From the NCBI GenBank assembly GCA_038731605.1, contig JAVYQP010000002.1, forward strand, positions 1 to 64,000: a stretch of 64,000 nucleotides of DNA, given 5' to 3'. Under the pieces are notes generated by a model. That model worked only from the letters and a program-made list of their open reading frames with translations, was not told the DNA's origin and made no database searches. Below are positions 1 through 8,255 of this stretch, in pieces (position 1 is the first letter of the stretch; the number at the start of each line of letters is the position of its first letter). This DNA comes from WYZ-LMO2 sp038731605. Its GTDB lineage: Archaea > Halobacteriota > Archaeoglobi > Archaeoglobales > Archaeoglobaceae. Both the position numbers and the translations under genes were made by a program.

Positions 1-235
1 CCGATGGCAAATGGCGTTTCGCAGTCCTCGGATTTAATGCATCGATTTCTCTGTCGATGATCCTGTTGAGAGCCATTGCGAAAGTCCTAAGCCCAGTGAA
101 GGCTGTAAAGATTAGGATTGCGAGCCTTAAATCAAATCCTCCCGCAACCAATGCGCCGGCGTAAGCGAAGGGGAGCGCAAAAAGTGTGTGCTCGATTTTA
201 ACAAATTCCAGGTATGTTCTGATCTTTCCTATCAT
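1..235 (-). CDS. UbiA-family prenyltransferase, N-terminal part (cut by window edge)
   Basis: Only the first 78 or so residues are inside the window; the gene continues past position 1. The N-terminus has a hydrophobic first helix and then the family's first Asp-rich motif, read here as ALNRIIDREID followed by NPRT, which binds the prenyl diphosphate through magnesium. UbiA enzymes are integral membrane proteins that attach a prenyl chain to an aromatic ring, as in menaquinone or ubiquinone synthesis. The start codon overlaps the stop of the upstream MazG-like gene as ATGA (232-235), so the two are translationally coupled. A menaquinone role would suit the quinone-linked qmo and cyd genes upstream, but the aromatic substrate cannot be read from this fragment. 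Confidence 0.85.
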   Translation of the reverse strand, partial: MIGKIRTYLEFVKIEHTLFALPFAYAGALVAGGFDLRLAILIFTAFTGLRTFAMALNRIIDREIDALNPRTAKRHLPS

Positions 236-510
236 TGCTCCAAATCCCACTTCTTGCTCGGGTCGCTTTTAACGTATTTTTCGATGAGCTTCGCTTCTAT
301 GTCGACGTTGAAGTAGTTTGCAAGGCTTAAAACCATGAAGAAGACGTCACTAAGCTCCTCTTCTATCGCCTTTACATCTTTCTTGCGAACGCTCTCTGCG
401 AGTTCGCCGACTTCTTCGAAGAGCACCGAGAGCAGAAAAAGAGCGCTACTCTTGGCATCGATGGGATAATACTTCTCCCTCAAAATCTCCCTAAGCTTCG
501 AGAGCTCCAT
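232..510 (-). CDS. MazG-like nucleotide pyrophosphohydrolase
   Basis: A 92-residue all-helical protein with the metal-binding pattern of the MazG/all-alpha NTP pyrophosphatase family: EEVGELAE near residues 32-39 and EEELSDVFF near residues 50-58, the two acidic pairs that hold magnesium. Such enzymes cleave non-canonical or excess (d)NTPs to the monophosphate and pyrophosphate in the cytoplasm. It is a single-domain, short version. It begins 7 bases after the qmoC stop with no clear ribosome site (only a T run) and ends in an ATGA overlap with the UbiA gene, so it probably reads through from the qmo operon. Its link to quinone metabolism is unclear. Confidence 0.8.
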   Translation of the reverse strand: MELSKLREILREKYYPIDAKSSALFLLSVLFEEVGELAESVRKKDVKAIEEELSDVFFMVLSLANYFNVDIEAKLIEKYVKSDPSKKWDLEQ

Positions 511-516
511 AAAAAA

Positions 517-1653
517 TTAGGGTTTTACTTCTCTACCAACGCTCTTAGCCCAAACGTAGGCAAGGGTTCTGTATAGCAAGTGCGCAAACTTTGAATATGG
601 TGCATAAGCCAGCAGTGTGAAAACGAGGATCAGATGGGCTAAGTAGGCGTAGTAAGCAAGAACGCTTCCCGAGTATCGCAAGATCTCGATTGTAACCCCG
701 CTTACACCGATTGCAAAGATCGTAGCCAAGAATAGCCAGTCGAAGTAAGTGCCGTATCCAATTCTTTCATCGCCGAATCTCGCAACGATCGCCCAAACGC
801 TACCAACAAGGAGCAATAAAGCCCCGATGTTTCCCAAGATCTTCACGGGATCGGTTATCGGCAACGCCAACTCCTCGTAGCCGAGAACGTAGAGATAGAC
901 TATGTCTCCAAGGGTTGCAACGCCGAGAACGATGAAGCCCCAGAAGATCATGAAGTGCGCATAGAAGCGATACTTTGCTTTGTTGCACTGCTGGAACTTT
1001 GAGTGCTTCAGAATGTCGATTATCGACCAGAACAAGTATTCGATGAACCTCGCAGAGGCTTTAACAACCTTTATATCCCCGCCTTCCTTGACTTCGAACT
1101 CGTAAACCTTCGAAACCTGCGAATTTATCGCAGTCCAGAAACGATACGCTGCGATCGCAGCAACGAATAGAACCCAAGCTCCAACCGCAAAGCCTGCGAG
1201 CTCAACGTGGGCGTGTGGGATGAATTTTCCAAGCACGATCTCGCCCTCTGGTATCTCGGGAGAGAAGATCGCCAAGTAAAGCGCTGTAAAGAAGATTGGA
1301 ATTGCAAAGTAAAGCAAAATTCCCGCCGGTCTCCGCAAAATCTTTGCGAGAAAAGATGGAAAAGCGTAATGCTCAACAACCTTCGCACGAATCGCTGCAA
1401 GCACTTCTCCAGGCTTTGCACCTCTTGGGCAATAGTCACTGCAGTCGTTGCACTGATGGCAAAGCCAAACGTCCGCATCGTTCATCAATCTTTCCTTCGC
1501 TCCCCACTGAGCCCAGATCATCTCTTTTCTCGGAAACGGATTTTCATTCGGGCTTTGTGGGCAAACAACACCACAAGTTGCACATTGGTAGCACTTTTTT
1601 AAACTCGTTCCGCCAGCTTGGATGATCTCCTTCGCAAACCTCGTATCGATCAT
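517..1653 (-). CDS. qmoC: QmoC, membrane subunit of quinone-interacting oxidoreductase
   Basis: A 378-residue fusion of a HdrC-like iron-sulfur part and a HdrE/NarI-like membrane cytochrome b part. Two CX2CX2CX3CP clusters are visible near residues 21-31 (CYQCATCGVVCP) and 65-75 (CHQCNDCSDYCP). Several hydrophobic helices follow from about residue 110, with histidines placed to bind heme b. QmoC takes electrons from menaquinol and passes them to QmoAB, which feed APS reductase in sulfate reducers. The start is backed by a GAGGTGG ribosome site, and the gene starts 9 bases after qmoB. Gene order qmoA-qmoB-qmoC is that of known sulfate reducers. apr and sat genes are not in this window. Confidence 0.92.
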   Translation of the reverse strand: MIDTRFAKEIIQAGGTSLKKCYQCATCGVVCPQSPNENPFPRKEMIWAQWGAKERLMNDADVWLCHQCNDCSDYCPRGAKPGEVLAAIRAKVVEHYAFPSFLAKILRRPAGILLYFAIPIFFTALYLAIFSPEIPEGEIVLGKFIPHAHVELAGFAVGAWVLFVAAIAAYRFWTAINSQVSKVYEFEVKEGGDIKVVKASARFIEYLFWSIIDILKHSKFQQCNKAKYRFYAHFMIFWGFIVLGVATLGDIVYLYVLGYEELALPITDPVKILGNIGALLLLVGSVWAIVARFGDERIGYGTYFDWLFLATIFAIGVSGVTIEILRYSGSVLAYYAYLAHLILVFTLLAYAPYSKFAHLLYRTLAYVWAKSVGREVKP

Positions 1654-1662
1654 GCGACCACC

Positions 1663-3867
1663 TCAGAATCCCTTATACGGGTTAGCTCCGAGTTGTTTGA
1701 TCTCCTCAACAAACCCGTTAACGATATCCGCGATCTTATCCCAGTCATTAATCGAGACCTCGATGACCTTGACACGCTCTTTTTCAAGCATGAGCCTCTG
1801 CAGTGTTTCTTGCACGTTCTCCATTCTCCTGTTCGCAAGCTCACTGCCTCGGATGAAGTGGCACTGGTAATCCTGACCAAACTTGCAACCCATGAGCAGA
1901 ATTCCATCGATCCCCTTCGAAAGCGCATCTGCTATGAACACAGTGTTCACGGAACCGAGGCATCGAACTGGAATGAAGCGAACCAATGGGTTCAGTTTCA
2001 CTCCGTTCATCGAAGCCATGTCCAATGCTGGTAAAGCGTCGTTCTCACAAACGAAGGCGACGATCCTGAACTTCTCCGCCGCAGTCTCATCCCAGTTCGG
2101 ATCTGGGACGTAGATTGCCTTGATCGCAGACGACATCTGATCTACGCTGTATTGCTTGAAGCTAATAATTCGCTCTGGACAAGCGCCGAAGCAGATTCCG
2201 CATCTTCTGCATCGCAGTGGGTTTGGCATCGGCGTTCCTCTCTCGTCCTCGTCGAGTGCACCGAATGGGCATTCTTCTGTGCAACGCTTACATTGCGTGC
2301 ATCGTTGCAAGAAGAAGTTCGGGTAATCTATGTCTCCAGTTCTCGGGAACGTGGTCTTACCTTCTGCGACAAGCTCGACAGCCTGAATCGCCTTCAGCGC
2401 AGCACCCCTTGCGTCCTCCATCGCGGAAGCGATTTCCATCGGCGCCCTAACTGCTCCGCATGCGTAGATTCCAAGCCTCCTGCTTTCGTATGGGAAGCAG
2501 ATGTAGTTCGAGTCTGGAAATCCGTAACGGAGCGTTGGCAGTTCTGGACCTTGGCGATAAGCCAAGTTCAGTATGTGCCCGAGTTGCTTTATCTGCTCAA
2601 CCTCTTCAGCGCTTTTGATGAGCCTTGGCTCGTAGATGTGCTTATATGGCACAGTTTTTTCGTCCGGGAACTCTTCCTTTATCGTGTAAAGCCCCTTCAT
2701 CGTCGATTCCATGCCCGTCGCAAGAACCACGAGATCCGCTGGGATTGCGAGATCTTCCCCGAGCAAAGTGTTCGCAACCTCAACAACGACTTTGTTCCCA
2801 TCTTCTCTCACAGCCTTAACCTCACCTTTTGTCAGAAACACGCCGGGATCGTCTTGCATCGCCTTGTAGAAATCTTCCCAAAGCCCAGGTGTTCGCATGT
2901 CCTTGTAGATTATGAACGCATTCCCTCCCCTTGAAGTTACGTATTTCGCTTGCTTGAGGCTTACGAGGCAACAAACAGATGAACAGTAAGGCAAGTGCTT
3001 CTCATCCCTTTGCCCAGCGCACTGGATGAAAACGACGTCCTTCTTCCCGAGATCTCTTGCAATCGTTTCGAATTCGACGTTCGTCACAACGTTCTTTATC
3101 TTCCCGTATCCAAATTCCTCGAGCTTCGTCGCATCGTATGGCTTCCAGCCCGTCGCAACTACAATCGCACCAACCCTTAAGTCCACGAGATTTCCGTTCT
3201 GGTTCAGCTTGACATCAAACATCCCCGGCTGTCCACGGATCGATTCTACGACGGCGGACGTGAAGATCTGGATTCCCAACTTCTTTGCTTCATCGATCAG
3301 CTTTGCAACTATCGGCTCCTCAAGCTTATTGTAAGGTGGAGAAGTCGGCAATGACTTGTAAAGCTTCCTCGCAAAGCCACCAAGCTCGGCTTCCTTCTCA
3401 ACAACTATCGCCTTGTATCCGAGTTTCGCAATCTCTATCGCAGCGGTTAATCCAGAAACTCCACCACCTACTACGAGAATATCCTTCGAAGTCTCTTGCT
3501 TGTAGGGCTCAGGCTTCTCAGCTTTCTGCGCCTTGACTATTCCTATTCGGAGGTAATCCTCAGCCAGCTCTTGCGTGTGCACGTTCATCTCGTGGCTCCA
3601 AACAACGCCCTCTCTTAGGTTTACCCTTTCAACGTATTTCCCATCGAAGTTGAAAACCGCCGTTTTAACCCTCGGTGAACAAGCTGCGATCACCAACGCA
3701 TCCAGGTTCGCAAGATCTTTCTTTATGAAATCAACTCCTTGAGCCGAACACAAGAATGGATGAACTTTTGCCTCAATTCCAAACTCCTGGCTCACAGCCT
3801 TGAGCTTTTCAATGTCGAGCTTCTCTATTCCGCATCCCGTGCATATGTAAACGCCAACCTTTTCCAT
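1663..3867 (-). CDS. qmoB: QmoB, HdrA/MvhD-like flavin iron-sulfur subunit
   Basis: A 734-residue HdrA-like flavoprotein. The N-terminal part has Cys motifs (ICTGCGI, FLCSAQG). A Rossmann FAD site DILVVGGGVSGL lies near residue 128. Two ferredoxin-type clusters (CTQCKRCTEECP and CRRCGICFGACP) lie near residues 530-570. A C-terminal MvhD-like domain contains VRCLGS and GCKFGQDYQCHF. This FAD, ferredoxin and MvhD order is diagnostic of QmoB. In the complex it carries electrons between QmoC and QmoA. The start has a GAGGTGA ribosome site, and the qmoA stop lies 4 bases upstream, so the two are one operon. All cluster cysteines appear intact. Confidence 0.92.
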   Translation of the reverse strand: MEKVGVYICTGCGIEKLDIEKLKAVSQEFGIEAKVHPFLCSAQGVDFIKKDLANLDALVIAACSPRVKTAVFNFDGKYVERVNLREGVVWSHEMNVHTQELAEDYLRIGIVKAQKAEKPEPYKQETSKDILVVGGGVSGLTAAIEIAKLGYKAIVVEKEAELGGFARKLYKSLPTSPPYNKLEEPIVAKLIDEAKKLGIQIFTSAVVESIRGQPGMFDVKLNQNGNLVDLRVGAIVVATGWKPYDATKLEEFGYGKIKNVVTNVEFETIARDLGKKDVVFIQCAGQRDEKHLPYCSSVCCLVSLKQAKYVTSRGGNAFIIYKDMRTPGLWEDFYKAMQDDPGVFLTKGEVKAVREDGNKVVVEVANTLLGEDLAIPADLVVLATGMESTMKGLYTIKEEFPDEKTVPYKHIYEPRLIKSAEEVEQIKQLGHILNLAYRQGPELPTLRYGFPDSNYICFPYESRRLGIYACGAVRAPMEIASAMEDARGAALKAIQAVELVAEGKTTFPRTGDIDYPNFFLQRCTQCKRCTEECPFGALDEDERGTPMPNPLRCRRCGICFGACPERIISFKQYSVDQMSSAIKAIYVPDPNWDETAAEKFRIVAFVCENDALPALDMASMNGVKLNPLVRFIPVRCLGSVNTVFIADALSKGIDGILLMGCKFGQDYQCHFIRGSELANRRMENVQETLQRLMLEKERVKVIEVSINDWDKIADIVNGFVEEIKQLGANPYKGF

Positions 3868-3871
3868 AAAC

Positions 3872-5089
3872 TCACCTCTTTGCGAGTTGAATTGCCTTCA
3901 GCACAGCGGAAGTTGCAGTCTCGTTCGAGAACATGACGTCCAATGGTTTCATTGCAACCCCTGCAGGGACTATTCCCGGCTTTTCTTTAACGAATCCATA
4001 CTCGTCGACCTCTATTCCCGGAATCGGATTCTCTGCAAGCGAGGGTTGCATTCCCGTCGCAAGAACGAGCATGTCCACCTCTTTTTGAACCTTTTGTCCC
4101 GTCGAAGTGTCTTCTGCGGTAACGATTAGCCTCCCATCCTTTTCCTCGACCTTCGCAACCTTGCCCTTTATCAGCTCTATCCCCTTCTCCTTCGCAACCT
4201 TAACGAAGAAGTCCTCGTATCTTCCGAAGGCACGGATGTCGATGTAGAAGATGTAGATCTTCGCATCCGGATATTGCTCACGAACGTAGGTCGCTTGCTT
4301 CAAGCTCGCCAAGCAACATACTGCGGAGCAGTAAGGCAAGTGGTTCTCGTCTCTGCTTCCAGCGCATTGGGCGAAGGCTATCGAAGTTATTGGCTTCCCG
4401 TCTGCAAGGATCTTCCCCTTCGTTGGTCCGTTCAGCGAGGCGAGCCTTTCGAACTCCATGTTCGTTACGACGTTCTTGAACTTCCCGTAGCCAAGGTTCG
4501 TGATCTTCTTGGCATCGTATGGCTTCCAGCCTGTTGCGACGATGATCGCAGATACCTTTAGGTTCAAGGTCTTCTCGGTATCGTTCAAATTTATCGCATT
4601 GTATTTGCAAACCTTGACGCACTCTCCGCACTTGTTGCATTTGTTCTCGTCAATTGCGTAGATAAACGGCATCGCCATCACATGCGGTAGATATATCGCC
4701 TTCCTCTTGCTCAAACCGAAGTCGTATTCGTTCTCAACCTCCACTGGACAAACCTTTGCGCACTCGCCACAAGCGGTGCAGTTTTCGTTGACAAACCTCG
4801 GTTTAATCCTTAAACTCACTGAGAATTCGCCAGCGCTACCGCTTATACTCGTTACTTCTGCGTTAGTGAAAACTTTCAGCTTTGGGTTCGTTCGCATTCT
4901 CCTGTAGAATATCTCGAGTCCGCAGAAGGGTGGGCAAAGCTTCGGGAAATACTTGTTCAGCTGAGCAACTCTGCCACCAAGAAAAGGTGTTTTTTCAACG
5001 AGAACAACACTATAACCTGTTTCTGAAGCTTCTACAGCAGAAGTCAGTCCAGCGATTCCTCCACCGATAACAAGGATCTCTCCGCCCAT
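3872..5089 (-). CDS. qmoA: QmoA, HdrA-like flavin iron-sulfur subunit
   Basis: A 405-residue HdrA-like protein, first gene of the qmo operon. The FAD-binding GGGIAGL lies at about residues 8-14. A Cys-rich stretch (KLCPPFCGLEIF) follows near residue 50, then two 4Fe-4S clusters, CTACGECAKVCP and CNKCGECVKVC, near residues 104-162. A second NAD(P)/FAD-type fold closes the protein. QmoA is thought to hand electrons to APS reductase during sulfate reduction. Translation starts at an ATG with GAAGGTG upstream, about 32 bases after a TATA element. It resembles QmoB in its middle section, as expected from their common HdrA origin. Confidence 0.92.
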   Translation of the reverse strand: MGGEILVIGGGIAGLTSAVEASETGYSVVLVEKTPFLGGRVAQLNKYFPKLCPPFCGLEIFYRRMRTNPKLKVFTNAEVTSISGSAGEFSVSLRIKPRFVNENCTACGECAKVCPVEVENEYDFGLSKRKAIYLPHVMAMPFIYAIDENKCNKCGECVKVCKYNAINLNDTEKTLNLKVSAIIVATGWKPYDAKKITNLGYGKFKNVVTNMEFERLASLNGPTKGKILADGKPITSIAFAQCAGSRDENHLPYCSAVCCLASLKQATYVREQYPDAKIYIFYIDIRAFGRYEDFFVKVAKEKGIELIKGKVAKVEEKDGRLIVTAEDTSTGQKVQKEVDMLVLATGMQPSLAENPIPGIEVDEYGFVKEKPGIVPAGVAMKPLDVMFSNETATSAVLKAIQLAKR

Positions 5090-5120
5090 ATCGACACCTT
5101 CGCAATTCAGAGTTTTGGTG

Positions 5121-5130
5121 CTTAATAAAG
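5121..5130 (-). promoter_or_regulatory. TATA element of the qmoABC operon
   Basis: On the minus strand this reads CTTTATTAAG with a T/A-rich BRE-like flank upstream. It is centred about 36 bases before the qmoA ATG, placing a transcript start roughly 10 bases before that ATG with room for its ribosome site. With the T-run just upstream it suggests that qmo is transcribed separately from the cyd genes. Confidence 0.55.
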
Positions 5131-5180
5131 GTATCGAAAATCAACTCACGAGTTCGCAATTTCCAAGCGAAGTTTTATCA

Positions 5181-5198
5181 GGTTAAAAAAGTAAAAAT
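5181..5198 (-). terminator. T-rich terminator after the bd-type oxidase genes
   Basis: Directly after the stop codon of the downstream oxidase gene the minus strand reads ATTTTTACTTTTTTAACC. Two T-runs without a strong hairpin are the usual archaeal intrinsic terminator, and here they separate the cyd transcript from the qmo promoter. Confidence 0.5.
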
Positions 5199-6272
5199 TT
5201 AAGCTCCTGGAACGTCTGCAAGGTATCGCTTGAAGAGCGCATAGAAAACCGCTGTTAGGAACACGAGGACGCTCGTTAAAAGGAACACCAAGATCACGAA
5301 AACCGCAACCATCGGCACTTCGATGTAGAAGTTCGTGAATGCGCTGAAGTGAATTCCCTTATCGCCTAAAACGACGAGGTATGGATACCTCGCTCCACCG
5401 TTCATCAGCTCGCCGAAGAAGACTGCGGAAAGGGACAAGAGCACGAGCGCACTCGGAGCTCTTTTTCCATAGCCAAGAACGCTGAGAGTCAGCAACAACG
5501 CAACCGCTGTGACTTTTGCGATGAAAACCGGCAAAAAGGCTCCGAAGGTTATGCTCTGGAATATGTAGTTAGAGTAATGAGCGTGGGACAGCCAATAAAG
5601 GATTCCGATCGGAATCTGAGCAATTAGAAAAGCGATGCCATAGCGGTATCCGATCTTCATCCCCCTCTCGTCTTTTTCAAGGGGGTTCAGGAACGCAACG
5701 ACGAAACCACCGACGGATAGCGAGGCAAAGATCGTGTGCATGTAAAGCAACCAAAACATCGTGCTCGTGTATGCTGTGAATGGGTTCGCAACCCCATAGG
5801 CTATGAATTCCGCAACCGCAGTTGGTGAGCTTATCTCGGAGAACACCGCACGGAAGCCGAATGGAATCAGGAAGCCCGAGATCGCCATGGTTAATCCGAT
5901 GAAGCTATGCGTCCTCGGGTGAACTTTGCCCCAGGTATACCAGAAGATGCCGATGCTTGGGATTCTGATCATTATTGCGATCAAGGCTATGAGTAGAGGT
6001 GTGAAGAGAACGTTCGTCGCAAGAGCTGTCAGCCCTGGGAAGAATCCGGCGAGGATCACGGTTATTATCGTCCCCCATACGCCAGAGAAGAGCTCGAAAA
6101 CTACGAGAATTCTAAAAGCCTTCCTTGCGAATCTCTCCAAGTAGGCATCGCCTTTCATATAGGCATTCAGCCTCGAGTAAGCGGTGATCCATCCACTGCC
6201 GATCGTTATCGAAACGAAGAGCACGTGCAGGAGAACCGCAAAGCCGAGCAACACGAATGGAAGATCGTTCAT
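5199..6272 (-). CDS. Cytochrome bd-type oxidase second subunit (CydA-like, CydA')
   Basis: A 357-residue protein with about nine transmembrane helices. It pairs with the longer subunit upstream, overlapping its end by 4 bases. It does not look like a normal CydB. Its first helix, LLHVLFVSITIGSGW, closely mirrors the heme-ligand helix of CydA and of its own partner (YFHAVFVSITLG). A second histidine, LYMHTIFASLSVGG, sits where CydA has its heme b558 ligand. It lacks the long quinol loop and the GWFVREVGRKPW segment of its partner. This matches the archaeal CydAA' type, in which a CydA paralogue replaces CydB. Whether this subunit holds heme is inferred only from the histidines. Confidence 0.75.
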   Translation of the reverse strand: MNDLPFVLLGFAVLLHVLFVSITIGSGWITAYSRLNAYMKGDAYLERFARKAFRILVVFELFSGVWGTIITVILAGFFPGLTALATNVLFTPLLIALIAIMIRIPSIGIFWYTWGKVHPRTHSFIGLTMAISGFLIPFGFRAVFSEISSPTAVAEFIAYGVANPFTAYTSTMFWLLYMHTIFASLSVGGFVVAFLNPLEKDERGMKIGYRYGIAFLIAQIPIGILYWLSHAHYSNYIFQSITFGAFLPVFIAKVTAVALLLTLSVLGYGKRAPSALVLLSLSAVFFGELMNGGARYPYLVVLGDKGIHFSAFTNFYIEVPMVAVFVILVFLLTSVLVFLTAVFYALFKRYLADVPGA

Positions 6273-7852
6273 CTTTTCTCACCCCTCGAAAGCTCGAAGA
6301 ACTTAGGCTCCCTCGTCGCAACGATGGACATCGCATAGATTCCCGCAAGACCGACTCCAAGGATTGCGATGGCCATGAACGCCAAGAACTGTGGAGTTAA
6401 AGCGTATCCGACGACCGTGACCATTTCTTCCGGATAAAGGAGCCCGTAAACTGTCCAAGGTTTCCTCCCTACTTCTCTGACAAACCATCCGAGCGCCGAA
6501 GGTATTGCGGAGCCGAGGAAGATTGCGATGGAAAGTATCAGTAAGGTTTTGTCGCCGAACAATCTGCCAAAGAGCCTTGAAAAGCTCTTAGACTTTAGCG
6601 TTGCGAAGAGAGATACCGAAGCCAAGAAACCAACGATGCCGAAGAAGATTTTCGTGTAGTAGCTTATGTGAACGACTTGCATCTTCGAGACCGCTTTTTC
6701 AAGATCTGAGAGACAGATTTCTTTCAGCTTCATATCGTAAACAGCAGAGATCTTATTAGAGTCGACCGATAAACCGGATTCCTTTGCTATCAAAAGTATC
6801 TTTTCTTCGGTCAGCCCAATCGAGTTCGCAAGTTCTCCGAGCCTTGCGTCGCCGTGGAGCTCACAGCTATTTCTAAGTTGATCGAAGCCAACTATCTCCC
6901 TTGAAGGATCTCCGTATGCGACCAAAGCGATCAGCGGATTGTTGTAGCTCTCCAGGGCATTCTCCATCATCGCAAACTTGGTCGGATTGAACTCGACAAC
7001 GCTTTCACCCATTAGATGCCCGAGGATCGTCGGTTGAACCAAGAAGAGAACGAAAACGATCGGTGCAACTACCTTTACAGCCTTAAGATGTCTGTCCTCC
7101 TTGGTCTGATGGTATCTGATCGCATAGGCGAGGAGTGCAATCGATGTTCCGACGAGTAACGCAGCAACGAGGTTGTGGAGAATCGAGGAAAAGGCGTATG
7201 GGCTAAGGAGGGCAACGTATGGGTCGTAGAGGACTATTCCGAGCTTTGCCGAGACTTCTGGAATCTGTATGATCGCCTGCATAGGTAAGCCTGTCGCCAA
7301 AGCGAGTATTTTCAATGCTAAGAGCTTCTCGACATCCACAGAAAGGGATCCGAACTCGGGCATGAATGGATACAGGGCTTTTGCAACGATTCCCGTGCCC
7401 CATGGGGCGATTAGCCAAGAGTTCACTGCGGTGATCAAAACGCCCGAAAAGGTTGCAAAAACCCAGTAAACTGCGAGGATCAAAAAGCTCTTCATCGGCT
7501 TTATTTTTCCCAGCGTCACTATGAAGAGAACCAAGAATGCGATTTCACAGGCAAAAGCCAAGAGCTCAAGTGCCAAAGGTGCAAAAGCAAAGGTCGCTAT
7601 CGCAATTATCGTCCCAGGCCAGGCTTGAACTAATCCGAACTCGACGAGGGTCCCAGTTATCGCCCCCAAGGCGAAGTTCACAGCCAAAACCGAGGTTGCA
7701 ACCTTAGCACCTCGAAGGTAATCTTCCTCGCCAGTTCTGCGGTATTTCCAAAGCAGAGCCATTATCACCAATGGAAGTCCGAGGGTTATGCTGACGAATA
7801 CTGCGTGGAAGTATATTCCAAGCGCTGAGAGAGCCAACAAGCCCCCTACCAT
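6269..7852 (-). CDS. cydA: Cytochrome bd-type quinol oxidase subunit I (CydA)
   Basis: Membrane quinol oxidase core subunit, 527 residues from the chosen start. Visible family marks are the TM1 heme ligand histidine in YFHAVFVSITLG, a proton-path pair of glutamates in LALELLAFACEIAF, the b558 ligand histidine in SSILHNLVAALL, a quinol-loop methionine region KFAMMENALES, and the signature GWFVREVGRKPW. It oxidises quinol and reduces oxygen. An in-frame TTG lies 27 bases upstream, but ATG at 7852 has GGTGG just before it and is preferred. In a strict anaerobe the likely role is oxygen removal. It shares a minus-strand transcript with the second subunit and lies next to qmo. Confidence 0.85.
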   Translation of the reverse strand: MVGGLLALSALGIYFHAVFVSITLGLPLVIMALLWKYRRTGEEDYLRGAKVATSVLAVNFALGAITGTLVEFGLVQAWPGTIIAIATFAFAPLALELLAFACEIAFLVLFIVTLGKIKPMKSFLILAVYWVFATFSGVLITAVNSWLIAPWGTGIVAKALYPFMPEFGSLSVDVEKLLALKILALATGLPMQAIIQIPEVSAKLGIVLYDPYVALLSPYAFSSILHNLVAALLVGTSIALLAYAIRYHQTKEDRHLKAVKVVAPIVFVLFLVQPTILGHLMGESVVEFNPTKFAMMENALESYNNPLIALVAYGDPSREIVGFDQLRNSCELHGDARLGELANSIGLTEEKILLIAKESGLSVDSNKISAVYDMKLKEICLSDLEKAVSKMQVVHISYYTKIFFGIVGFLASVSLFATLKSKSFSRLFGRLFGDKTLLILSIAIFLGSAIPSALGWFVREVGRKPWTVYGLLYPEEMVTVVGYALTPQFLAFMAIAILGVGLAGIYAMSIVATREPKFFELSRGEKR

Positions 7853-7896
7853 GCAACCACCCAAACTTTTTGTTCCCAATTTTTAAGAACTTCTTA

Positions 7897-7908
7897 ATGA
7901 ATATAATC
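7897..7908 (-). promoter_or_regulatory. TATA element of the bd-type oxidase genes
   Basis: The minus strand reads GATTATATTCAT here, about 50 bases upstream of the preferred ATG of cydA. This leaves a short leader that includes the GGTGG ribosome site. Confidence 0.5.
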
Positions 7909-7963
7909 GTTTTGGTTCAAAAATCGAACAATAGTGATTTAATTGTGCAATTCAACTTAACCT

Positions 7964-8245
7964 GTGGAGCTCGTAGCTTTGCTGATCGTCGTTGCAGTTT
8001 TGGCTCTTTCGTTCTTACTCCAGATTATGACAAAAGAAAAAGAAGCGATGGTCTTTTTGGCGATACAGCTCGCAAAAAACGGTATCAGGTTTCCCTGCAG
8101 GTTTATAAGGGAATTCTATGGCTACACGTTGAGCGAGCGCCAAAGGATCTGCGTTAGGGAAATCGTGGCATGCGAACTCGAGTGCGTTGACTGCTTAGCA
8201 AACCTCCAGCCTGAAGCTAAAGCAAATAATATATTCTCAGCATAG
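7964..8245 (+). CDS. Small membrane protein of unknown function with Cys-rich tail
   Basis: A 93-residue reading frame with one N-terminal transmembrane helix (about residues 3-20). A basic, conserved-looking cytoplasmic part follows, with FPCRFIREFYGYTL and a C-terminal ECVDCL pair of cysteines. I do not recognise the family. Codon use and the charged, cysteine-containing tail look like a real protein. It starts with GTG about 23 bases after the A/T element GATTTAATTG, consistent with a leaderless mRNA. Its stop lies 10 bases before valS, and a TATA-like AATAATATATTC inside its last codons could be the valS promoter. It may be cotranscribed with valS, but nothing shows a functional link. Confidence 0.55.
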   Translation: MELVALLIVVAVLALSFLLQIMTKEKEAMVFLAIQLAKNGIRFPCRFIREFYGYTLSERQRICVREIVACELECVDCLANLQPEAKANNIFSA

Positions 8246-8255
8246 ATTCGAAGGC

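Noticed and set aside
2152..2934. Plus-strand 260-residue frame inside qmoB
   Set aside because: It is the shadow of a gene with all expected flavin and iron-sulfur motifs on the other strand.
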